DNA from: Methanobacterium sp.
GTDB taxonomy: Archaea; Methanobacteriota; Methanobacteria; Methanobacteriales; Methanobacteriaceae
Direction of reading: 5' to 3'
Length of the DNA stretch: 64,000 nt
NCBI RefSeq assembly: GCF_016217785.1
Contig: NZ_JACRGA010000026.1
Location: 44,626 to 108,625 of the forward strand
Each line of letters opens with the position of its first letter. Position 1 is the first letter of the stretch. Shown here in pieces: positions 1 through 8,799 of the stretch. A model generated the notes under the pieces. The model was not told the DNA's origin, did no database searches, and saw only the letters and a program-made list of their open reading frames with translations. A program made the position numbers and the translations under genes.

Positions 1-840
1 TTTTTTACTTGCAACAATCGCAAATCCATCGGACTCAGGATCATAATCGCTACCTGTAACATCCCCATAAACATTATCTATTTTAAACCCATTTTCTTCA
101 AATTCCTGTTTAAGTGATTGTAAACTGAAGTGCTGTAACCAGTTGTAAATGACTTTTTTTTGCCCAGTGGCTTCAATGATTGTGTATTTATCTAGAGTTA
201 CCTTTTCCGGGTTATATTTAAAACTGTTAATGAAGCAGTAGTAATCTTCTGAAGACCAGAAATGGTCCATTTGATTTAATTCATAGGTGGCCGATTCTTC
301 TTTTTGATTAAAGTAATTCAAAGAGTAAACATCGAGAATGATTTTCCCATGGGTTTCAAGAAATCTCCTGAATTTGCCCAGCATGATCCTTCTTTGCTGA
401 GGACTCAGGGCACAGTAGTCGCACATGATCATGGTAATTGCATCGAATTTGCCGTCGGTAACAAAATCAAGGTAGTTCTGGTGAATATAATTAACATTCA
501 AATTGAATTTTGCAGATCTTTCCTTGGCATAACCAATGGATCTTTTTGAAAAATCAATTCCAGTCACTTTAATTCCTTTTTTGGCTAATCGATTGGTATA
601 AAGACCTGGACCACAGCCAAAGTCAATTAAGCTAGAATCAGAGTTCAAGTTCAGCAAATTCACCATCCACCAAACTGATTTTTCGATAAACTTAATGTTG
701 CGTGAAGAAACATCAATGGACTCATCCAGATGATACTCTAACATTTTCTGAGAAGTATACTCATCAGTCCAGAGATCTAGGGCTGTATAAAACTCGAAGG
801 GCTTTGGTTTTTTATTTATCTGGTATAATTTGTCAAACAT
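1..840 (-). CDS. Class I SAM-dependent methyltransferase (3' end outside window)
   Basis: The frame opens at an ATG at 840 and runs without a stop to base 1, so at least 280 residues are present and the C-terminus lies outside the window. Residues about 71-79 read LIDFGCGPG, the SAM-binding glycine motif I, followed by an acidic strand end (GIDFS near 95) and a motif like FDAITMIMCDY, all typical of the Methyltransf_25/11 families. The substrate cannot be told from the sequence. A short SD-like GTGAT precedes the start. It is followed upstream by a long gene-free stretch, so it is probably the first gene of its unit. Confidence 0.85.
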   Translation of the reverse strand, partial: MFDKLYQINKKPKPFEFYTALDLWTDEYTSQKMLEYHLDESIDVSSRNIKFIEKSVWWMVNLLNLNSDSSLIDFGCGPGLYTNRLAKKGIKVTGIDFSKRSIGYAKERSAKFNLNVNYIHQNYLDFVTDGKFDAITMIMCDYCALSPQQRRIMLGKFRRFLETHGKIILDVYSLNYFNQKEESATYELNQMDHFWSSEDYYCFINSFKYNPEKVTLDKYTIIEATGQKKVIYNWLQHFSLQSLKQEFEENGFKIDNVYGDVTGSDYDPESDGFAIVASKK

Positions 841-1539
841 AAAATCACAGGGCTTAATTCATTATTTAAATATTAAAATTCTATATTAATATAATTTGAT
901 AATTTAACTCAAAGTAGCAGGTCCAGAACCAAACTTAAATCAGGAAAACAGCCACATCCACACCATTGTTTCTTTAAGCCAAAGAAAAATCCGCCCCAGG
1001 GATTTAATTATGTGGTTTTTGGAAGTTGTAGTATTGCTGTTAGTGTGCTAACATTCAATACAAAACCCTTAAAGTACTTACACGCCGGAGGCCGGCTGAC
1101 GACCGAAGGTCGGCGCAGGGTTCCGGCTAATCACCAAAAACCCGGACATACTTACTCTGAAAACAAATAGTGTAAAAGATAACTTCTCGCCGAGGCCAAC
1201 TTCGTAATATGCCGATATAACGAAGTACGTTTCATGTAAGAAGAATTTAAAATTAACATTATCCTTTATTAACAAGATATTTCATAGGAAATTTATGGCC
1301 ATACATTCTTATTAGTAAGATATTAAGGAATTACTTAACAAATTGTGAGTTATGATTGCTAAAATAATGAGAATGAGTTGTTTTTCCTTTTTTGGTTATT
1401 ATGTTTTTTGGCTTTATTCAGTTCCACAATTCTGACAAAAAGGACTGTATCATTCTCATGTCACTGTTGCATTTACCTACATTAACTCTAAAACCCCTCT
1501 AAATGTTTTTTTGACTATTTCTACTAAAAAATTAAAGTT
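841..1539. other. Gene-free spacer with two GC-rich hairpins
   Basis: No convincing gene is seen. Most of the stretch is AT-rich, but about 1080-1150 is sharply GC-rich and holds two adjacent perfect inverted repeats: GCCGG-AGG-CCGGC at 1084-1096 and CGACC-GAA-GGTCG at 1100-1112. A 65-codon minus frame across it is probably chance. The composition contrast suggests an inserted small repeat or a structured RNA element. Confidence 0.5.
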
Positions 1540-1572
1540 ATTAAAAAAAGGGTGAGGTTTTTAGGAAACCTC
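1540..1572 (-). terminator. Hairpin plus T-run terminator
   Basis: On the minus strand a 7-bp stem (GAGGTTT/AAACCTC, 1554-1572, 5-base loop) is followed by a run of seven T after ACCC. It lies just after the stop of the Zn-ribbon gene at 1589 and would end the two-gene minus-strand unit. Confidence 0.6.
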
Positions 1573-1588
1573 CTTTAATATTTATGGA

Positions 1589-2158
1589 TTAAGCTTGTGC
1601 TTGCAGTTTATACGTCACTATTTGGTCATTTTCATCATCCAAGTAAAGTGTAAATGGTGATGTACCCCCTGCAGGTATTGAATCAAGGCTGGCATATGTT
1701 GTATGAGTTGCAACAACTTTACCAGTTGAATCATAACCTGTTCCGCTGATTTCAACGTATTTTTTATCAGTATTATAATTGTTTTGAACTTCCCCCGAAA
1801 CTATATAATTTCCAATACTATCGCGTCTTGCACTTGAACTTAATACCGTTATGTTTCCTGTTGGTAGTGAAGATGTGCTTACAGATGAAGATGATGAATG
1901 TGTTGCAGTTGTTTTATCCGAAGAAATCATCCCTGCCAGCCCTACAATTACTATGAGTCCTACAACACAAACTCCTACAAACATGATCGCTGCTTTCCCA
2001 CCTGAACTTTGTTTACTCCACCATCCACTTGCTCCACTTTTTGGCTCTTTATTTTTCGATGGTGCAGTTACAGATTCTTTTAATTTTGTACCACAATTCT
2101 GACAGAATCCTGCTGAATCTGCATTTACTTTATTACACTTAGGACAAATCTTTGTCAT
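1589..2158 (-). CDS. Zn-ribbon, single-TM, FxLYD-domain protein
   Basis: 189 residues. The N-terminus has a Cys4 zinc ribbon (C5-x2-C8 and C19-x2-C22), then a basic low-complexity linker, one hydrophobic span at about residues 55-77, and a Ser/Thr-rich stalk. The last ~85 residues look like an FxLYD domain: a beta-rich segment with GEVQNN, GTGYDSTGKVV and the SPFTLYLD ending. The layout suggests an inside-facing zinc ribbon and an outward beta domain. The start at 2158 has a good SD (AGGAGCGATTAA). It follows the DUF2085 gene by 37 bases, so the two are likely co-transcribed. Function unknown. Confidence 0.85.
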   Translation of the reverse strand: MTKICPKCNKVNADSAGFCQNCGTKLKESVTAPSKNKEPKSGASGWWSKQSSGGKAAIMFVGVCVVGLIVIVGLAGMISSDKTTATHSSSSSVSTSSLPTGNITVLSSSARRDSIGNYIVSGEVQNNYNTDKKYVEISGTGYDSTGKVVATHTTYASLDSIPAGGTSPFTLYLDDENDQIVTYKLQAQA

Positions 2159-2195
2159 TTAATCGCTCCTATTTTTTTGATAATAAAAAAAAACA

Positions 2196-2552
2196 TCAAC
2201 TACTAATTATCATCCATTTTATTGCTTTGACTATAATTGCGAGGCCTATACCTCCAATTAACCCTGTTAATAATCTTAACCCATTATTACTCAATCTTAA
2301 TCCAATTAATTGCGTAAAACCATCTAAAAATGCGGGAATTAACATTATTATTGCGATAAAAATTAAATAAACAGTATACTCTACGTAAACAAAGTAAGCT
2401 AAGATAAAATAGGAAAATGCCCCTATATAGAATCCTGTACATCGAGAACAAACAGGAAAATAATGTCCCCTAATTTTAAAGGTTCTTTCAGGGATTCTGT
2501 GGCATATTAAATTTGAAAATTTAAATTCTTCATTCTTTACTTCGTGTTTCAT
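2196..2552 (-). CDS. DUF2085 family membrane protein
   Basis: 118 residues from the ATG at 2552, which I prefer over an upstream TTG at 2591 because a G-rich SD-like stretch sits directly before the ATG. The family signature is clear: CHRIPERTF near the N-terminus and a CSRCTGFYIG motif about 20 residues later, followed by three hydrophobic spans with a DGFTQLIGLR loop between them. The conserved Cys and His suggest a metal or heme site, but no function is established for the family. Probably the first gene of a unit with the downstream Zn-ribbon/FxLYD protein. Confidence 0.8.
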   Translation of the reverse strand: MKHEVKNEEFKFSNLICHRIPERTFKIRGHYFPVCSRCTGFYIGAFSYFILAYFVYVEYTVYLIFIAIIMLIPAFLDGFTQLIGLRLSNNGLRLLTGLIGGIGLAIIVKAIKWMIISS

Positions 2553-3085
2553 AGGCCCCCGCCCAATTTTTGTCTGATAACAATTTTCCAATTAAACAAC
2601 AATATGCTGTCAGTATACTTAAATGTTACTTTTGGATAATACCAAATATTAAAATTAAATTAAATTAATTTTAATTCCCTTTAATTAACTAAAATCAATG
2701 ATTTATCTTTTTAAGTGTTATTTAGGGTTTTTTAGACTAATCTAACATGATATGCCATTTGGGAAGTTTTAAAACAAGATATGATCTATGGAGAGTATTA
2801 TTTTCCATTGGGCTTGAATTTTTTGAATCATATTTGGTGTACATAAGAGTTATATATTACTTAATCATTAAATATATTTATTATAATGCTCGAACGTATG
2901 TTAAATAAGTTAAGATTGTTTAATTTTTTAAATAAAGATTATTTAGCCACTTTTAGCGAAAATACGGTACTATTACGAAGTAGCCCCCACTTCTCATAGT
3001 TCAGTAAAAAGAACCCCTTACCAAATCATACATTACCCTACCAAACAATAATATTTAGAGAAAACAATCAAATATATAGAAATTC
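2553..3085. other. AT-rich spacer without a supported gene
   Basis: Very AT-rich. A 53-codon plus frame (2747-2908) has no ribosome binding site and no recognisable features. The part after 2950 presumably contains the promoter of the PAS gene, but no single box stands out. Confidence 0.4.
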
Positions 3086-3162
3086 ATGGATCCCGATTTA
3101 GAGGAGGAATAAAGGTAAAAAACGATTACCATATTTTCAGGGAAATATTCGACAAATCTCCT

Positions 3163-4926
3163 ATGGGGGTGCTTCTTTTTAATGAAGAAGGGGAACTGTT
3201 CGATGCTAATGGGTCTGCATTGGAAATAATGGGAATCCATAAATTAAAAGATAGCCCTGAGATTAATTTATTCAATAACCCTCTGATTTCCTTTAAAAAA
3301 GAGGAGATTCTCAAAAAGGGGTTAATTAATTTTAAAACTGAACTGGATTTTGAAAATATCAGTGGGGTTTACACTACCGAAAGATCAGGTAATGCAATTG
3401 TTGAGGGAACTGTTTCACTCATTGACACTGGATTTTTAGTGCATGTTCAGGAAGACACATCCCAAGAAAAATCAGACAAACTCATTATAAGTGAGGAGAA
3501 GTATCGCCGTTTTTTTGAGGATGATCTAACCGGGGACTTCATTGCCACACCAGACGGTAGGGTGATTGAGTGTAACCCTGCTTTTGCAGAGATTTACGGT
3601 TTTTCTAACCGTGAAGAGGCTGCCCAATCTAATATTTCATCTTTCAACCAGGAAGACTGGGAAAATCTGATAAAACGCCTTGAAACTGAGCAAAAAATCA
3701 GGGGCCACCAGACCACTCACCAAAGAGGAGACGGGAAAAAAATACACATTGTCAGTAATGTTGTGGCCATGTTCAGTGAATCAGGCCAACTCATCCAGGT
3801 TAAGGGTTATGTTTTCGATGACACTGAACGTAAAGAAGCTGAAGAAGCTTTAAAATGGAGTGAAGAGAAATACAGGCGTCTTTTTGATGAGGATTTAACC
3901 GGGGATTTTATTGCCACTCTTGATGGGGAAATTTTGGAGTGTAACCCTGCCTTTGCGGAGATACATGGGTTTAAAGATGGTGAAGAAGCTGTTGCATCCA
4001 ATATCTCCCAATTCAACACCAGTGACTGGGAGAATCTTATCAGCCGCCTTAAAAATGAAGGTAAGATCCAGGATTATCAGAGCTGGCAGTTAAGGCCTGA
4101 TGATAGCAAGATTCACGTTGTTGCTAATGTTGTGGGTATTTTCAATGATCTGGGGGAGATGGTACAAGTTAAAGGTTATGTTTTCGATGACACTGAACGT
4201 AAGGAAGCTGAGGAAGCTTTAAAGCATAGTGAGGAGAAGTATCATCGTTTATTTGATGAGGATCTTACTGGGGATTTTATTGCCACTCTTGATGGGAAGA
4301 TTTTGGAATGTAACCCTGCCTTTGCAGAGATTTACGGTTTTGATACCATTGAAAATGCACTCAAGTGGGATATATCCGAGTCAAACCCCTTTGACTGGCC
4401 ATACATGGTCACCAGGCTCAAGAGTGAGGGTAAAATCAAGGGATTTCAAAGCTGGCAACGAAGATCTGATTTCATGAGGATCCATGTTGTTGCCAATCTG
4501 GTTGGTATCTTCAATGACTCTGAGGAACTCATCCAGGTTAAAGGCTACGTATTTGATGACACTGAACGTAAACAGGCTGAAGAAAAACTTGAAAGTGGAA
4601 AACGCCAAATAACTCAGATTTTAGACAGCATACAGGATAGTTTTGTTGCATTGGATAATTTCTGGAACTTTATCTATGTGAACCGATGTGCCGCAGAATA
4701 TCTGGGAGTTGATGCAGATGATCTTCTGGGACAAAACCTGTGGGAAAGATTCCCTAAACTTGCTGGAACCATCTATGAGACATCCTTCCGTAGGGCAATG
4801 AATGAACACGAAGTTCAGCACTTTGAAGCACCCGGAATGCGTAAAACTCAACACTGGTTTGATTTCAGTGTTTACCCGTCAGATGATACCATATCTATAT
4901 TCTGGAGAAAGATTACTATACACTGA
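3163..4926 (+). CDS. Multi-PAS sensor protein lacking an output domain
   Basis: 587 residues from the first in-frame ATG. It contains an N-terminal PAS-like segment (1-100), three near-identical PAS repeats of 123 residues starting with EEKYRR/HR at about 111, 234 and 357 and each ending in VKGYVFDDTERK, and a fourth different PAS at about 484-587. No histidine kinase, GGDEF or HTH follows. The protein stops in SIFWRKITIH where related proteins continue with W-R-D-I-T-E-R-K and a further module, so it looks 3'-truncated. The true start is uncertain: the frame is open upstream of the ATG with PAS-like residues, and a strong GGAGG at 3103-3107 lies before a GTA, not a start codon. An ATG at 3086 is in another frame. 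Confidence 0.8.
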   Translation: MGVLLFNEEGELFDANGSALEIMGIHKLKDSPEINLFNNPLISFKKEEILKKGLINFKTELDFENISGVYTTERSGNAIVEGTVSLIDTGFLVHVQEDTSQEKSDKLIISEEKYRRFFEDDLTGDFIATPDGRVIECNPAFAEIYGFSNREEAAQSNISSFNQEDWENLIKRLETEQKIRGHQTTHQRGDGKKIHIVSNVVAMFSESGQLIQVKGYVFDDTERKEAEEALKWSEEKYRRLFDEDLTGDFIATLDGEILECNPAFAEIHGFKDGEEAVASNISQFNTSDWENLISRLKNEGKIQDYQSWQLRPDDSKIHVVANVVGIFNDLGEMVQVKGYVFDDTERKEAEEALKHSEEKYHRLFDEDLTGDFIATLDGKILECNPAFAEIYGFDTIENALKWDISESNPFDWPYMVTRLKSEGKIKGFQSWQRRSDFMRIHVVANLVGIFNDSEELIQVKGYVFDDTERKQAEEKLESGKRQITQILDSIQDSFVALDNFWNFIYVNRCAAEYLGVDADDLLGQNLWERFPKLAGTIYETSFRRAMNEHEVQHFEAPGMRKTQHWFDFSVYPSDDTISIFWRKITIH

Positions 4927-4938
4927 AAGATTACTATA
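4907..4938 (+). repeat. 15-base direct repeat across the PAS gene stop
   Basis: The string GAAAGATTACTATAC occurs twice, at about 4909-4923 and 4927-4941, flanking the TGA of the PAS gene. This looks like the scar of a slippage or deletion event that truncated the gene. Confidence 0.6.
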
Positions 4939-5092
4939 CGATAATCCTCTTGAAAAAATCAAACAGATATACAGTCTAAAATAAGATTATTCAAAAAAAA
5001 GGTGTTTTATTAAAAAGGGCGTTTATTTTTAATCTATAAAGAAATTTATAATATCTGAGATAATTAGGGGGTGGTTAAAGGTTAAAATAGAG

Positions 5093-6385
5093 TTATATCT
5101 TAATCTTTTTAAAGGTGATCTTGAATAAGGTTCCATTTTCCTGTTCTAGGTTAACGGTGCCTCTTAATTGAGTTATTAACTTATTTATAAACCACATATC
5201 CAGTGTATTATTCTGGAGGCCGAAATTTTCTGGAGAAACTTTGACATTATCATAAACTGTCATTGAATAGAATTCACCTTTGTCGGTGATTTTCATTGCG
5301 AATTCATCCTTCATTTTGTAAGGATTTTTATGTTTACCCTCTTTAGATTCTTCCAGTTTGGCAGTTAAAAGGCTGCGTTTTATTGAATCACTCACCAGTT
5401 CATTGGCTATGATCCCACAGGGAATAGCAGTATTGATATCAAGTAGAATATTATTGATGTCAATATCAACTTGAATGGTATTTTTGTCAATCTCATATGC
5501 TCTGAATCGATCTAATATCAGGCTTCTGATGAAAACGCCAAAATCAATGTTCGCGAGATCCTTTGACTGGTAAAGTTTCTTGTGGATTTGAATCATTGAT
5601 TTAACAGGGTTCTGAATCTCTTTGAAGCGTTCCATTGATTCATCATCAGTGATGTAGTAAGATTGATAATGTATCATGGAATCTATTGTCTGTAAATCGC
5701 TTTTGACTCTATGCTGAATTTTTTTAAGGAGCACTTCTTTTTCTTCGGTAGTCTTCACGAATTCCTCTTGTAAGTGTATTTGTTTTGTTACATCTTCAAA
5801 GGTCTCAACAGCCCCAATAACATTGCCTTTAGGATTTTTAATTGCATCTACGGTGAAATGTAACCATTTTCCTTTATCACTCATCAATGGGAAGAAAGCC
5901 ACAGCTTCACAGGAATCCCCTAAAGTTTCGGATTCAGATTTCCCATGATACCTCAACATGAACTTAGATCTATTATTTTTGGTGGTGTACCATTTGGGAA
6001 TTTCTTCAAGATGCCCATCCACTATGAAATCAGCCATGCATGGTCTTTCATTATCGTAGAATACTTTCCATTGTTTATTGGTGCCCAAAATCTGATCAGC
6101 CTTGATCTTACTTAATTTTTCCAATGCACGGTTCCAGTAAATGACATTGTGATCCTTATTTATTACGAATTGGGGAACCGGAGAAACACCCATTATTTCA
6201 TTCAAATCTATACCACTTTCCTCCAATAATTCTTCTAACTGTTCCCTCTTTGCATTTTCCCTGCGCAGTTCATCGCCATGATCTGAACCGTTTGTGGGTG
6301 CTAACATCTTTTTCATTTTCCCAAACCCCATTCCTGTTAATTTTAAAAAATGAATAATGGGTAGAACTTGAGATTCTACCTTCAT
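5093..6385 (-). CDS. PAS and HisKA_2-type histidine kinase, degenerate ATPase
   Basis: 430 residues from 6385. ATGs at 6331 and 6316 have better G-rich upstream sequence, so the first ~20 residues may not be real. One PAS domain at about 65-205 ends in VETFEDVTKQIHLQEEF. The next segment is HisKA_2-like: QHRVKSDLQTIDSMI carries the phosphoacceptor His. The ATPase part is unusual. The N-box reads NELVSDSIKRS where the family has NELVSNAxKHAF, the D-N-G-x-G motif reads YDNVKVSPEN, and the G2 motif reads TLDMWFI for TLGLQLV. ATP binding is therefore doubtful. It lies 15 bases after the SLC13 carrier gene, so the pair probably forms an operon. Confidence 0.85.
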   Translation of the reverse strand: MKVESQVLPIIHFLKLTGMGFGKMKKMLAPTNGSDHGDELRRENAKREQLEELLEESGIDLNEIMGVSPVPQFVINKDHNVIYWNRALEKLSKIKADQILGTNKQWKVFYDNERPCMADFIVDGHLEEIPKWYTTKNNRSKFMLRYHGKSESETLGDSCEAVAFFPLMSDKGKWLHFTVDAIKNPKGNVIGAVETFEDVTKQIHLQEEFVKTTEEKEVLLKKIQHRVKSDLQTIDSMIHYQSYYITDDESMERFKEIQNPVKSMIQIHKKLYQSKDLANIDFGVFIRSLILDRFRAYEIDKNTIQVDIDINNILLDINTAIPCGIIANELVSDSIKRSLLTAKLEESKEGKHKNPYKMKDEFAMKITDKGEFYSMTVYDNVKVSPENFGLQNNTLDMWFINKLITQLRGTVNLEQENGTLFKITFKKIKI

Positions 6386-6400
6386 TTGAAATTCTTTTTT

Positions 6401-7753
6401 TTATCCAAGCGCTGGTTTTGCAAGTGGGCTCAGTAGAACTATAATGGTTATTATAATTCCGATTATGACTAATGGAACTCCTGCTTTTAGTATTTCCTTA
6501 ATTTTCACGTACCCTGTTCCGTAGGCCATTGCAACTGTTGGATCGGCCATTGGGAGCATGAAGGATAGTGAACAGGCGATTGCTACTGGTACGGCGTATG
6601 TTCCAATTGATAGGTCCTGGGCTGCTGCCAGTGTAACTGATAATGGTACTAATATTGCTGAAAGTGCAATATTGGACATTACCTGGGTTATGCAGACTGC
6701 GATTATCATCAGAACCACCGTGATAAGGAGGGTTGATGGATCACTTCCCAACATACTTACAATATCAGATATAAGCCAGTTTGCTGCACCAGTATTCAGT
6801 AATGCTGCTCCAAGGCTTAAAGCTCCTCCGAAGAAGACTATTAATCCCCAGTCAACACCATTCTGCGCATCTTTCCAGTCAAGTACTTTGAATATAAAGA
6901 ATAGCACAGCACCTATTAAAGCAATGGAATAACTGTTTAGCCCGGTTAAACCTGTGGTAACCCATAATCCAATGGTGAATAAGAGTATAGCCAATGAAAT
7001 TTTTTCTACTTTTGTCATTGGCCCTAATGATTCTAATTTATTGGTTATGGTTTCTGTCCCACCCACTATTCCCTTGATTTCTGGTTTGAACATTCTACCC
7101 AGTAGCTTCCAGATGACAAACATCATAATAATTGCCAGAGGGAACCCGAAGATCATCCAATCAACAAATGGGATGTTAGTGTAAGCTGCTGCCATCAGGT
7201 TGGGTGCGGTACCTATTTCTGTACCGAATCCTCCTGCGAGTGAACCGTAGGATGCACCGAGTACCATGGCTTTTGCAAAGTTACTTTTACCCTTTTCAGG
7301 GTCATCAACACCCATTAACGGAATAATTTCCTTGACGATGGGGAGTAACATTGCAAATGCCACCACGTTTTCAATCCAGGCGGATAAAATTCCGGTGGAG
7401 AACACTGCCACGAAAAGACTTCGATCTGGACTGGTACCAAACTTATTGAGCATGGAGTATGTTAAACGTGTGGCTAAACCGCTTTTACGGATTGCCTCGG
7501 CAATAATAAAACCACCAATCATCAGGAAGATAATTGGGTTTGCAAAACCAATTACAGCATCATTAAAACTTTCAACGCCAATTATTGGCTGTACGAAGAG
7601 TATTATCAAAGAAGTAACTGCTAAATGAACTGCTTCGGTGGCCCACATTATAACGGCGAATACGAGTAATGCAATTGCTGCATGGCCAGGATAGCTTAAA
7701 CCGTTCATTGGGATTAGCATTATCACTATAAATGCAATTATAGCTAATGGCAT
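6401..7753 (-). CDS. SLC13/DASS family anion transporter
   Basis: 450 residues, almost wholly hydrophobic, with about 11-12 spans. Recognisable DASS features are a WATEAVHLAVTSL segment near the N-terminus, the first hairpin-like loop with FANPIIFLMIGGFIIAEAI, ENVVAFAMLLPI, and a C-terminal repeat with ITQVMSNIALSAILVPL and MLPMADPTVAMAYGTGY. The family carries sodium-coupled dicarboxylates, sulfate or other divalent anions; the substrate here cannot be assigned. The ATG at 7753 begins right at TM1 with only a weak SD, while a better GGGAGG lies ~30 bases upstream, so a few residues at the start may be missing. It precedes the PAS-kinase gene. Confidence 0.9.
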   Translation of the reverse strand: MPLAIIAFIVIMLIPMNGLSYPGHAAIALLVFAVIMWATEAVHLAVTSLIILFVQPIIGVESFNDAVIGFANPIIFLMIGGFIIAEAIRKSGLATRLTYSMLNKFGTSPDRSLFVAVFSTGILSAWIENVVAFAMLLPIVKEIIPLMGVDDPEKGKSNFAKAMVLGASYGSLAGGFGTEIGTAPNLMAAAYTNIPFVDWMIFGFPLAIIMMFVIWKLLGRMFKPEIKGIVGGTETITNKLESLGPMTKVEKISLAILLFTIGLWVTTGLTGLNSYSIALIGAVLFFIFKVLDWKDAQNGVDWGLIVFFGGALSLGAALLNTGAANWLISDIVSMLGSDPSTLLITVVLMIIAVCITQVMSNIALSAILVPLSVTLAAAQDLSIGTYAVPVAIACSLSFMLPMADPTVAMAYGTGYVKIKEILKAGVPLVIIGIIITIIVLLSPLAKPALG

Positions 7754-8090
7754 TCCCCAAACTTTTAAGTTTATGTTCGTTTATAAGCCTCCCTTTATTT
7801 AACAGGTAACCTAGAACCATAACCTAATATATACTTATTTTATAATGTTTAATCATTATATAATATTTGTTTTTTTTATGGATAATAAATTCCGGGTTGA
7901 ATCATGTATCAAACATGTGTCGGTACTAAATTTGTAGATTTATGATAATCTTACTTTAGAAGATAATCTTTACTTTGAAAACTTTTTCACTTGAATAATT
8001 GTATCCAAATTAAATTCATATGAAATGGGAACAACTTTATAATTCTCGAAAACTAATCACATAACACAAAAATAAGAGGTTAAAAAAAAT
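7754..8090. other. Divergent intergenic region
   Basis: 337 bases between the SLC13 gene (minus) and the small membrane protein (plus). It is AT-rich and contains TATA-like stretches near 7830-7870, but no definite operator or RNA was recognised. Confidence 0.35.
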
Positions 8091-8255
8091 ATGAACTGGG
8101 ATCTGTGGACTGCCATTTTATCAATAATAGTAGTGGCTATTGGATTGTATGAAATTTTTGGATTAGGGCAATACACCTGGACTACCTATCTTAGCACCTT
8201 CCTGTTTGCTTTGGTATTTATAATAAGTCTTAATAACCTGAGAAATTCGCAGTGA
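8091..8255 (+). CDS. Small membrane protein, 54 residues
   Basis: ATG at 8091 preceded by AAGAGGT eight bases upstream; stop TGA at 8253-8255. The product has two hydrophobic spans (about residues 6-24 and 33-47) separated by a short polar loop GLGQYTW, and a short basic or polar tail. No family recognised. The clear SD, regular codon use and clean two-span layout support a real gene despite its size. The next plus-strand gene is 0.9 kb away, so it is probably monocistronic. Confidence 0.6.
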   Translation: MNWDLWTAILSIIVVAIGLYEIFGLGQYTWTTYLSTFLFALVFIISLNNLRNSQ

Positions 8256-8337
8256 CAATTTAGATTTGAGGTGATTTCATCAACTGGATTTGAGTTTTAG
8301 AATATTATTTAGTATACATTCTAAGGAATAGTTTATA

Positions 8338-8379
8338 CACAAAAAGAGTCAGGATTTATACCACAAAAAGAGTCAGGAT
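8338..8379. repeat. Direct repeat of 18 bases
   Basis: CACAAAAAGAGTCAGGAT occurs exactly twice, at 8338-8355 and 8362-8379, between two convergent genes. The 24-base period would put both copies on a similar helix face, but a regulatory role at a convergent 3' region is unlikely. Confidence 0.6.
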
Positions 8380-8387
8380 AGCCTACA

Positions 8388-8410
8388 TTAAAAAAAATAA
8401 AAAAATAAGT
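8388..8410 (-). terminator. T-run terminator
   Basis: Two A-runs on the plus strand read as T8 and T7 on the minus strand just after the stop of the secreted protein at 8440, as in archaeal oligo-T termination. Confidence 0.5.
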
Positions 8411-8439
8411 AGTGAAAGATTATCTTCTAATCTTCCACC

Positions 8440-8799
8440 TTAACTTGTGTTTTTGCAGTTTGTACCGTCACAGTTTTCAGTACCTGCGTTACCGTTTCCC
8501 TGGCCGTACTGGTACTGGTGGCTCTGGTCACCGTTTGAGGTTCCTGAAGCACTGTTTCCCTGGCCGTACTGGTACTTGTGTTGATCTCCGTCACAACTTC
8601 CACAGTTTTCACCAGCAGAATCACAGGATCCCTGCTTGGACTGATCTCTATCATGATTCTGGTTGCCAGTACAGTTTTGGTCCTGGGTTTGGTCGGTAGT
8701 GGTGGTGGTGTTAGTTTCATTCAATGCAAAGGCAGGAACTACGCTTATCATCATCACCAGTGCACAAATTAATGCTGCTTTTTTTGGAATTTTAACCAT
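8440..8799 (-). CDS. Secreted Gln/Asn/Gly-rich repeat protein
   Basis: 119 residues. A basic start and hydrophobic core (residues 7-25, ending VPAFA) form a clear signal peptide. The mature part is low-complexity with DQxxD and CDGxx motifs and two copies of an HxYQYGQGN unit within about 25-residue repeats; the DNA there is also duplicated (GTTTCCCTGGCCGTACTGG occurs twice). Six Cys lie in pairs such as CDSAGENCGSC and CDGTNC, suggesting disulfides or metal binding outside the cell. SD GGAGGTGA is ideal. No homology recognised; possibly a cell-surface or matrix component. Confidence 0.75.
   Translation of the reverse strand: MVKIPKKAALICALVMMISVVPAFALNETNTTTTTDQTQDQNCTGNQNHDRDQSKQGSCDSAGENCGSCDGDQHKYQYGQGNSASGTSNGDQSHQYQYGQGNGNAGTENCDGTNCKNTS

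Noticed and set aside
1078..1275. 65-codon minus-strand frame over the GC-rich hairpins
   Set aside because: Its C-terminal part is only the translation of the hairpin DNA, there is no SD, and the composition is not gene-like.
2747..2908. 53-codon plus-strand ORF
   Set aside because: No SD, extreme AT content and random residue composition; no neighbour relation.
3807..4019. Minus-strand and other frames inside the PAS repeats
   Set aside because: Shadows of the PAS gene; they recur only because the gene itself is repeated.
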